The notes below the pieces were generated by a model that worked only from the letters and a program-made list of their open reading frames with translations, searched no databases and was not told where the DNA came from. A stretch of 5,933 nt of DNA from an uncultured Thalassospira sp. (lineage in GTDB: Bacteria > Pseudomonadota > Alphaproteobacteria > Rhodospirillales_A > Thalassospiraceae). Positions 1 to 5,352 of the stretch are shown here, in pieces. The translations under genes and the position numbers were made by a program. Each line of letters opens with the position of its first letter. The stretch's first letter is position 1. Where the stretch lies: NCBI GenBank assembly GCA_946885765.1, contig CAMPHD010000214.1, positions 1 to 5,933 on the forward strand, written 5' to 3'.

Positions 1-336
1 GCTGATATCCTGTATATCGGGCCGGATAACTTCATCGGCAATTATCGCGATGCCCTGACCGATGCCGGTTTTGCCAACGGGCTTGCCGCCTTCAGTGCGA
101 CCGAACTTGAAGTCCGCGACGGTCACGCCATGCTGGGCCTTGTCAGCCGCTATGAACTTGTCGGTCGCCTCGCCGCCAGCAAGGTCGAACAAATCCTGAT
201 CGAAGGCATATCACCGGCCGACATCCCGGTCGAAACGCTTGACCGGTTTTCCTATCTGATCCGGCTGTCCTCGGCGCGCAAGCTGAAACTCTATCCGCCG
301 CTGTCGCTGCTTGATTACGCGGAAGTCATCGAATGA
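1..336 (+). CDS. ABC transporter substrate-binding protein, ABC_sub_bind family (C-terminal part)
   Basis: This is the last 111 residues of a gene that begins upstream of the window; the reading frame is open from base 1 to the TGA at 334-336. The C-terminus matches the ABC_sub_bind (TrpX-like) periplasmic binding proteins as I know them. It has a segment like 'adlPVE' (ISPADIPVETLDRF), then a hydrophobic strand (YLIRLSSARKLKL), a PPLSLL stretch and the terminal residues DYAEVIE. Family members usually end 'INLKTAKALGL..PPSLLARADEVIE'. The family consists of secreted solute receptors that feed an ABC permease, often for amino acids or other small organics; the ligand here cannot be told. The signal peptide and N-terminal lobe lie outside the window. 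The stop overlaps the start of the next gene (ATGA), which points to one operon. The family call is fairly firm; the substrate is unknown. Confidence 0.8.
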   Translation, partial: ADILYIGPDNFIGNYRDALTDAGFANGLAAFSATELEVRDGHAMLGLVSRYELVGRLAASKVEQILIEGISPADIPVETLDRFSYLIRLSSARKLKLYPPLSLLDYAEVIE

Positions 337-1013
337 GCACCCTGACCCGGCTTGATCCATCCCACCTTCCGGCGATCATCGCCCTGCATCACAGGGTGAT
401 CGCCGATCTGCCGCCGGGCAATGCCGCCACCGAAACCGATCAGTTCTTTGCCGATCATCTTGATGCCTGCGGGCAGATCTTTGGTGCCTTTGATGGCAAC
501 CGTCTGATGGCCTATTGCGTGCTGGGACTGCCGCGCGACGGTGATCCCAATTTCGGCACCGACCATCACCTGCCCCCCGATCTGCTGGGCAGGGTCGCCC
601 ATATCGACGGGGTCGCCGTTGATCGGCAATGGCGCGGACAGGGATGGCAACGCAAAATGGTTGAATACCGGATCGAAATGGCCCGGAAATTCGGGAGAAC
701 CATCGCGCTCAGTACCGTCGCCCCCACCAATTTCGCAAGCCTGATCAGCACCGTATCAACCGGGCTTGCCATTCATGGATTGATCGGAAAATTTGGCGGA
801 AACCGGTTCTTGCTGCGACGGGATATCGGCACGGATCAGGATGCAAAATCCCCCCGCGCCCCTGATATCGCCATCTGGTGCGCCAGCGACGATCTTGCGA
901 CCTGTCGCAAATTGCTTGATGACGGATTTATCGGCCAGTTTTGCCAGTCATTGGGTCGCGGAACCGCCCCGCGCATCGGCTGGGCTCCGCTTAATATCGC
1001 GGCTTATTGCTGA
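333..1013 (+). CDS. GNAT-family N-acetyltransferase
   Basis: This 226-residue cytoplasmic protein is predicted to transfer an acetyl group from acetyl-CoA to an amine on an unknown acceptor. The GNAT core is recognisable. An N-terminal helix region (about residues 8-45) is followed by strands around 50-65. The acetyl-CoA-binding motif A follows: strand VAHIDGVAVD (about 88-97), then Q99-W-R-G-Q-G104, which fits the Q/R-x-x-G-x-G/A pyrophosphate loop, and a helix to about 120. Asn133 in APTNFASL sits where GNAT enzymes often carry a conserved Asn. Residues from about 165 onward form a C-terminal segment that is not obviously part of the core and ends in Cys. The ATG at 333 is supported by GGAAG at 321-325 (7-nt spacing) and by the 4-bp ATGA overlap with the upstream gene. 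The 3' end overlaps the convergent TAXI gene by 10 bp. The fold call is good; the substrate is open. Confidence 0.82.
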   Translation: MSTLTRLDPSHLPAIIALHHRVIADLPPGNAATETDQFFADHLDACGQIFGAFDGNRLMAYCVLGLPRDGDPNFGTDHHLPPDLLGRVAHIDGVAVDRQWRGQGWQRKMVEYRIEMARKFGRTIALSTVAPTNFASLISTVSTGLAIHGLIGKFGGNRFLLRRDIGTDQDAKSPRAPDIAIWCASDDLATCRKLLDDGFIGQFCQSLGRGTAPRIGWAPLNIAAYC

Positions 1014-2269
1014 TAGGTATAATTCCATTTGCGCTGCCCTTTCGGGTCGGCCTGCTGATAATAAGGCTGCCAGTCGCAGGCATGCGTATCGGTTTCCCAA
1101 TAACACGCTGCCCCTTTATGGAACGGCAGGAAATTGCCCTTTTTGAACATGTCATCAGCAACGACGCTCCGGAATGTCGGATACATTTCCTTCATCCGGT
1201 CAATATTTTCATGCACGATCCGCGTGATCCAGTACACCACATACGGATCAGCCGGTTCATACGCAATCAGCGACGCCTTGAAGCCATAGGATGAAATCGC
1301 TTCTTCCTGCGCGCTATATGTTTTTGCGGGCAAAACCTGATTAAAGAGATACTGGTTTGCCCGGACCATTTCATCGGTCAAAGGCCCACCCATGCCGACA
1401 ACCCGCGCCCCGCAGCCAAGCGTATCTTCAATCAGCGACGCCGGATGCCCGATCCACAGACCGAACGCATCGATATAATTCTCACAGATGCCAAGCTCGT
1501 TATAATCCTGCGCAACGCCGTAAACCGTATCAAGATCATCAACCTTGATGTCGTAACGCGCCAGAAGTTCAAGCCACAATTCCCGCGATGCCGATCCTTC
1601 CGGTCCGATATTGATGCGTTTGCCGCGCAGATCGGCAATCGATTCAATGCCGGAATCATTACGCACCACCAGCAATCCCATTTCATCATGCAGCGACATC
1701 ACCGAACGCGCACCGGGGATCGGTGCAATCCCTTTCTGCGCTTCCCAGTTATTGTTCGACTGCACGATGGCAAGCTGCACTCGCCCTTCCTTCATCAGGC
1801 GGATATTGCTGCCGACCCCTTGGGATCGCAATGGCACGCAATGGACGCGATGGCGCTCAAACGTGCGGTTCATCATGTCGCAAATCTGGGCGGCAACCTT
1901 GAAATACACACCGCTCGTGCTGCCGCTGTAAATCGCCGCGTAATAGGATCGTTCCGTCTGGCCATCACCGGCAATCACATCGACGTTGCTTAACGCCGCC
2001 AGACTTTCCGGGTCGGTTGCCCGGCGGCGATACTGCGACAGCGGAATGGCATCGGGCTTGTAAATCAGACCGTTGATCAGGTCCGGGTTGGTTTTTGCCG
2101 GGTCGATGATGGCATCGTCATATGTGTCGACATCGATACTCGGCAGGGCATCAACCGGCGACATATCGGCATTTGCGTCCTCGGTAACGGTACCGCTTCC
2201 CTGCGCATGGGCACCCACGGCACCCGCTGACAACAGCATCGCCAGCATACCGGTCGCAATCATTCTCAT
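1004..2269 (-). CDS. TAXI-family TRAP transporter solute-binding receptor, secreted
   Basis: This 421-residue periplasmic solute receptor belongs to the TAXI branch of TRAP transporters. A signal peptide is clear: Met-Arg start, hydrophobic core at about 8-20, and AHA|Q cleavage after residue 22. Residues 23 to about 108 are an Asp-rich spacer not usual in the family. The TAXI domain then follows in the expected order: SGSTSGVYF (115-123, ligand loop, compare GSTGGTYY), VQSNNN (169-174), GKRINIGPEGSASR (216-229), GICENYIDAF (260-269) and GHP (274-276). Near the C-terminus FLPFHKGAACYW resembles the family's 'P.HPGA..Y.' element. There are six Cys after the signal (130, 144, 262, 286, 389, 398), compatible with disulfides. 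Usual family length is roughly 320-340, so this one is long. I start at ATG 2269 (GAG 6 nt upstream); an in-frame TTG at 2287 (GGA upstream) would add six residues. No TRAP permease gene is nearby, so this is an orphan receptor in this window. The ligand is unknown; dicarboxylates or amino acids are typical. Confidence 0.86.
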   Translation of the reverse strand: MRMIATGMLAMLLSAGAVGAHAQGSGTVTEDANADMSPVDALPSIDVDTYDDAIIDPAKTNPDLINGLIYKPDAIPLSQYRRRATDPESLAALSNVDVIAGDGQTERSYYAAIYSGSTSGVYFKVAAQICDMMNRTFERHRVHCVPLRSQGVGSNIRLMKEGRVQLAIVQSNNNWEAQKGIAPIPGARSVMSLHDEMGLLVVRNDSGIESIADLRGKRINIGPEGSASRELWLELLARYDIKVDDLDTVYGVAQDYNELGICENYIDAFGLWIGHPASLIEDTLGCGARVVGMGGPLTDEMVRANQYLFNQVLPAKTYSAQEEAISSYGFKASLIAYEPADPYVVYWITRIVHENIDRMKEMYPTFRSVVADDMFKKGNFLPFHKGAACYWETDTHACDWQPYYQQADPKGQRKWNYTYQQ

Positions 2270-2325
2270 GCCGATCTCAAAGCGCAAAACCGTCCACTCA
2301 TCGTTAGTGATGAACCAATCTTCGC

Positions 2326-2337
2326 ATCCTAAAGGAT
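2326..2337. repeat. Short perfect palindrome ATCCT-AA-AGGAT, with a further ATCCTT copy at 2374-2379
   Basis: A 5-bp inverted repeat with a 2-bp centre lies in the divergent intergenic region, about 57 bp upstream of the TAXI start. The same hexamer recurs as ATCCTT at 2374-2379, matching AAGGAT at 2332-2337 in opposite orientation. It could be a small protein-binding site controlling the TAXI gene. Arms this short also occur by chance, so the role is speculative. Confidence 0.25.
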
Positions 2338-2393
2338 CATCAGGAATCCCGTCGAGAGCGAAGATGAATTAATATCCTTATTCTCAGCGATTT

Positions 2394-2422
2394 AACACAA
2401 CCAACAATATTCAGATTGTGTT
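2394..2422. promoter_or_regulatory. Inverted repeat AACACAA-N15-TTGTGTT, candidate operator
   Basis: The two perfect 7-bp arms are at 2394-2400 and 2416-2422, separated by 15 bp with an AATATT core (2406-2411) close to the dyad centre. The right arm ends on the first base of the -35 box of the rightward promoter. Arms about two helical turns apart would present both half-sites on the same DNA face, as expected for a dimeric regulator. The position next to -35 fits an activator or a repressor for the lyase gene, and it may also serve the divergent TAXI gene. No regulator gene is in the window, so the cognate protein is unknown. The repeat is directly visible; its function is inferred. Confidence 0.42.
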
Positions 2423-2450
2423 TGACGCAACATCATACGCCCCTCATAAA
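2422..2450 (+). promoter_or_regulatory. Sigma70-type promoter for the lyase gene
   Basis: The -35 box TTGACG (2422-2427, five of six to consensus) and the -10 box CATAAA (2445-2450, four of six) are separated by exactly 17 bp. Transcription would begin at about 2456-2458 and leave a leader of roughly 47 nt before the ATG at 2504. The candidate operator repeat abuts the -35 box. Confidence 0.55.
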
Positions 2451-2493
2451 CCAGAAGAACATATAACAGAAAACCGGACCACGGCCAGATTTC

Positions 2494-2500
2494 GGAGAAG
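2494..2500 (+). promoter_or_regulatory. Ribosome binding site of the lyase gene
   Basis: GGAG at 2494-2497 (within GGAGAAG) lies 6 nt before the ATG at 2504. This supports that start for the 360-residue protein. Confidence 0.6.
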
Positions 2501-2503
2501 ACG

Positions 2504-3586
2504 ATGACGTCCATCATCGCCCTTGATCCCGGGCGCAACGATATTTATCAGGCGTTCGACCTGATATCCTCCTGGCCGGAATATTGCCAAAGCCCGCTGA
2601 TCCGCGCCACCGGCCTTGCCCGCGAACTCGGTCTTGGCACCGTCTGGATCAAGGATGAAAGCAAGCGGTTCGGTCTGGGCGGGGTCAAGGCACTTGGTGC
2701 CCCCTATGGCCTGAAACAGCAGCTTTTGAAACGCGGCCTGATACCCGGAAGCCCCCAATGCGCGGACTATACCGCCGTTGCCGCAACCGATGGCAATCAC
2801 GGCCTTGCCGTCGCATGGGCGGCCCGGAAGTTCGGCTGTCACGCACGGATTTATGTCGGGTCCGAAGTCGATCAGGCTCGCATCCGGCGCATCACTGATA
2901 CCGGGGCTGAAACCGTCCGCATTGATGGCACCTATGACGATGCGGTCCTTGCTGCCGAACATGCTGCACAATCGCCCGATATCCTTCTGATCACCGATAC
3001 CGATTATGGCCACGAACTTGACGTCACTCGCGACATCATGGCGGGTTATGCGGTTCTGGGGATCGAATGCGCCCGGCAGCTTCGGGATGAAAACATCACC
3101 CCGGATCACGTTTTCCTGCAATGCGGGGTTGGCGGCATGGCGGCAGGTTGCGCCATCGGGCTTTGGCATGAAAGCGGCCAAAAACCAAATGTCTGCACGG
3201 TGGAGGCAACAAACGCCGCCTGCATTCAGACAAGCCTAGCAACCGGTAAACTGACATCGGTTCCGGGCATGCTTCTGACCCGCATGATCGGGCTGTCCTG
3301 CGGCAAACCAAGCCTCCCGGCATTTGAAATCCTGCGCGAAGTCTGCACTCACAGCATCGCGATTGACGACGACGTCGCCCTTCTGGTTCAGAACGCACTT
3401 TCCACCGGGATCAATGGCGATGCCCCGCTTGAAACGTGGGATACCGGGATTGCCGGGATTGCCGGCCTTTGGCATGCGGCAAAAAACAACGACCTTCGCG
3501 CCCGTTTTGGCCTGAATGCCCAAAGCAACGTGCTTGTGATCAACAGCGAAGGTCCCATTCCGCTGCCATACCGCACAACAATCTGA
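2504..3586 (+). CDS. Diaminopropionate ammonia-lyase family PLP enzyme
   Basis: This 360-residue cytoplasmic fold-type II PLP enzyme closely resembles diaminopropionate ammonia-lyase (DpaL/YgeX), which converts 2,3-diaminopropionate to pyruvate and two ammonia. The evidence is a series of motifs in order. KDESKRFGL (50-58) leads into the probable Schiff-base Lys62 (GGVKALG, compare NAFKMLGG in E. coli). TDGNHG (95-100) has Asp96 aligned with the Asp that acts on the D-isomer in the E. coli enzyme. TDT has Asp165 at the probable second active-site Asp. The phosphate loop is GVGGMAAG (208-215). VEATNAAC (233-240), GLSCGKPS (263-270) and INSEG (346-350) follow. It is about 38 residues shorter than the E. 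coli protein, and the family's GESGA segment reads WDTGI (312-316) here, so substrate preference may differ. Its own promoter and GGAG site precede it. The exporter genes follow 114 bp on, on the same strand, with no terminator seen between. The family call is strong; the exact substrate (diaminopropionate, serine, threonine or an analogue) is less sure. Confidence 0.82.
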   Translation: MTSIIALDPGRNDIYQAFDLISSWPEYCQSPLIRATGLARELGLGTVWIKDESKRFGLGGVKALGAPYGLKQQLLKRGLIPGSPQCADYTAVAATDGNHGLAVAWAARKFGCHARIYVGSEVDQARIRRITDTGAETVRIDGTYDDAVLAAEHAAQSPDILLITDTDYGHELDVTRDIMAGYAVLGIECARQLRDENITPDHVFLQCGVGGMAAGCAIGLWHESGQKPNVCTVEATNAACIQTSLATGKLTSVPGMLLTRMIGLSCGKPSLPAFEILREVCTHSIAIDDDVALLVQNALSTGINGDAPLETWDTGIAGIAGLWHAAKNNDLRARFGLNAQSNVLVINSEGPIPLPYRTTI

Positions 3587-3685
3587 ATTCTTTCGACGCG
3601 AAAAAGGCATTCCGTTATGCCACCGACTGGACAGCCCTGCCGGGCATCGGTACAGTCGCGGACAAACACCCGCGTCGGGTTCTAT

Positions 3686-3690
3686 GGGGA
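3686..3690 (+). promoter_or_regulatory. Ribosome binding site deciding the start of the first exporter gene
   Basis: GGGGA lies 10 nt before ATG 3701. The spacing is slightly long but acceptable. The in-frame ATG at 3617 lacks a comparable site and would add 28 polar residues not expected in this family. Confidence 0.45.
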
Positions 3691-3700
3691 CTGCAAACAG

Positions 3701-5350
3701 ATGAAATTGCTCGAACTGTTGTCCTGGGGAGATAACAGACTGATGGCCCGGCTTGCGGTTGCCGGTGCCCTATCGGGTGCGGGCAGTGCGGTTTTACTTG
3801 GTCTGGTCAATACCGCCGCCGAAGGCATTGCCGAAAACGGAATTGATCAGGTCAACTGGCTTCTGGCGGGCGGGTTTATCGCCATCGCTGTCGTGTATTT
3901 CTTTGCCGAAGTTTTTCTGCTTGGCAATATCTCGGTCCAGATCGAACAAAGCATCGACAAGGTTCGCAGAAAGCTGCTGGGCCAGATCGCCCATGCCGAC
4001 TTCGCGCAGCTTGAAACCTTCGGTCAGGCCCGCCTGTTTGACAGCATCACCCAAAGCACACAGGTCATTTCCCAGAACTCGCACATGATCGGCATGTCAT
4101 TCCGATCCCTTCTGCTGATCGTTGCGGTGATGATATATGTTTTCTGGCTGTCCACGCTGGCGTTTTTCCTGATCGTTCTGGTTGTCGGGGCCGGAATTTT
4201 CATTTATCTGCGCATGGGCAAACAGGTCGGCATGTGGTTTGGCAAACTCCATCACGCCGAAACGGGCCTGTTTGGCAAGGTCGCAGACCTGTTTGCCGGC
4301 ATCCGCGAAGTCCGTATGTGGTCTTCGCGCAGCAACACCCTGTTCAGGACTTTTTCGGAAAACTCACTGGAAAAGGAACAGATCACCGCGCAAACTCACA
4401 GCCTGATGTTCGGCAAGATGATCATGGGCATGTCCGCCTTTTATGTTCTGCTGGCGGTGATCGTCTTTATCGTTCCGGTCTATGCCGACAATTTCAGCAG
4501 CACGGTATCCAAGGTCAGCACCGCCGTTTTGTTCATGATCGGCCCGATCAGCACCGTGGTGCAGGCAATGGTGATTCTGGGGGCTGCCGAACACGCCGCA
4601 CAGCGCATGGTCACCCTGTCACAGGATCTGGGCGAGATTGCCGAACCGATTGTCGAAAACGGCACCAGCCTGCCCGATACATTTTCGCGCATCGCGTTCG
4701 AGGATGTCTGCTTTACCTATCCCAACCGCGACCCGCGCCACGGCTTTGTCCTTGGCCCGATCCGCCTTGCGGTCAAACAGGGCGAACTGATTTTCATCAC
4801 CGGTGGCAACGGAGCAGGCAAATCGACCCTGATCAAACTTCTGACCGCGCTTTATCGCCCGGTATCGGGGGCCATCCGGTTTGACGATATCCAACTTGGC
4901 GCGCAAAACATCGCATCCTTCCGCGATAAAATCGCCACTGTGTTTTCCGATTTCCATCTGTTTTCCGAATTGCACGGATCGGCCGAAATTGACCCCGACG
5001 AAGCAGACCATTGGCTCAACCTGTTCGAATTATCCCATGTGACGGGTATTCGCGACGGCAAATTTATTTCCATCGCCCTGTCTGCCGGGCAACGCAAACG
5101 CCTTGGCCTGATCACCGCCATTCTCGAACATCGCCCGATCCTTGTTCTGGATGAATGGGCCGCCGATCAGGACCCGCATTTCCGTAAAAAATTCTATTAC
5201 GAAATCCTGCCACAGATCAAAGCACGCGGCACAACCATCATCGCCGTCACCCATGACGACCATTATTTCGATGCCGCCGACCGCCGCCTGCATCTCGAAG
5301 CTGGTACTCTGCACGAACTTGACCGCAACGACCCGCGTGGAAGGATCTGA
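3701..5350 (+). CDS. Cyclic-peptide/siderophore-type ABC exporter, fused membrane and ATPase domains (PvdE/SyrD/YojI-like)
   Basis: This is an inner-membrane ABC half-exporter of 549 residues, the usual length for the PvdE/cyclic peptide transporter family. The N-terminal half carries about six hydrophobic segments (near 14-40, 53-78, 132-152, 153-171, 241-262, 272-295). The ATPase half contains Walker A GGNGAGKST (368-376), a Q-loop region VFSDFHLF (414-421), signature LSAGQRKRL (460-468), Walker B ILVLDE (480-485, catalytic Glu485) and the switch His518 in VTHDDHYF. Ser in place of the Q-loop Gln, the DFHLF and THDDHYF motifs, and GQRKRL are hallmarks of this family as I know it. There is no C39 peptidase domain, so it does not process leader peptides. 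All ATPase motifs look intact. I prefer ATG 3701 over the in-frame ATG 3617 because MKLLELLSW is the family-like N-terminus. It probably pairs with the product of the next gene. Known relatives export cyclic lipopeptides, pyoverdine precursor or microcin J25; the cargo here is unknown. Confidence 0.88.
   Translation: MKLLELLSWGDNRLMARLAVAGALSGAGSAVLLGLVNTAAEGIAENGIDQVNWLLAGGFIAIAVVYFFAEVFLLGNISVQIEQSIDKVRRKLLGQIAHADFAQLETFGQARLFDSITQSTQVISQNSHMIGMSFRSLLLIVAVMIYVFWLSTLAFFLIVLVVGAGIFIYLRMGKQVGMWFGKLHHAETGLFGKVADLFAGIREVRMWSSRSNTLFRTFSENSLEKEQITAQTHSLMFGKMIMGMSAFYVLLAVIVFIVPVYADNFSSTVSKVSTAVLFMIGPISTVVQAMVILGAAEHAAQRMVTLSQDLGEIAEPIVENGTSLPDTFSRIAFEDVCFTYPNRDPRHGFVLGPIRLAVKQGELIFITGGNGAGKSTLIKLLTALYRPVSGAIRFDDIQLGAQNIASFRDKIATVFSDFHLFSELHGSAEIDPDEADHWLNLFELSHVTGIRDGKFISIALSAGQRKRLGLITAILEHRPILVLDEWAADQDPHFRKKFYYEILPQIKARGTTIIAVTHDDHYFDAADRRLHLEAGTLHELDRNDPRGRI
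5339..5345 (+). promoter_or_regulatory. Ribosome binding site of the second exporter gene
   Basis: GGAAGGA overlaps the end of the preceding coding region and sits 7 nt before ATG 5353. It fixes the start of the downstream gene and implies translation from the same mRNA. Confidence 0.6.
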
Positions 5351-5352
5351 TC

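Noticed and set aside
413..421. Missing Q-loop Gln in the first exporter (residues 413-421 of the protein encoded at 3701-5350; the coordinates given here are residue numbers) as a sign of a dead ATPase
   Set aside because: Ser at this position within VFSDFHLF is, to my knowledge, the normal state in the PvdE/cyclic-peptide exporter family, and all other ATPase motifs are intact.
1050..1081. GCCTGC...GCAGGC inverted repeat near the end of the TAXI gene
   Set aside because: The arms are short, the loop is 20 bp, and it lies within coding sequence with no T-tract, so it is most likely chance.
1445..1993. Open 182-codon frame on the plus strand opposite the TAXI gene
   Set aside because: It is antisense to a well-supported coding region. 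Its translation is rich in Ile, His and Arg with no domain, as expected of a shadow frame.
2371..2400. Possible leftward promoter for the TAXI gene (TTGTGT, 18-bp spacer, GATATT on the minus strand)
   Set aside because: The -35 matches only three of six consensus bases and the spacing is not optimal. A leftward promoter must exist nearby, but this one cannot be asserted.
2444..3181. Open 245-codon frame on the minus strand opposite the lyase gene
   Set aside because: It lies wholly antisense to a gene with clear family motifs, has no recognisable domain, and is a common by-product of GC-rich codon use.
3591..3603. Small hairpin TTTCG-ACG-CGAAA just after the lyase stop
   Set aside because: A five-pair AT-containing stem with no following T-tract is too weak to call a terminator, so read-through to the exporter genes remains possible.
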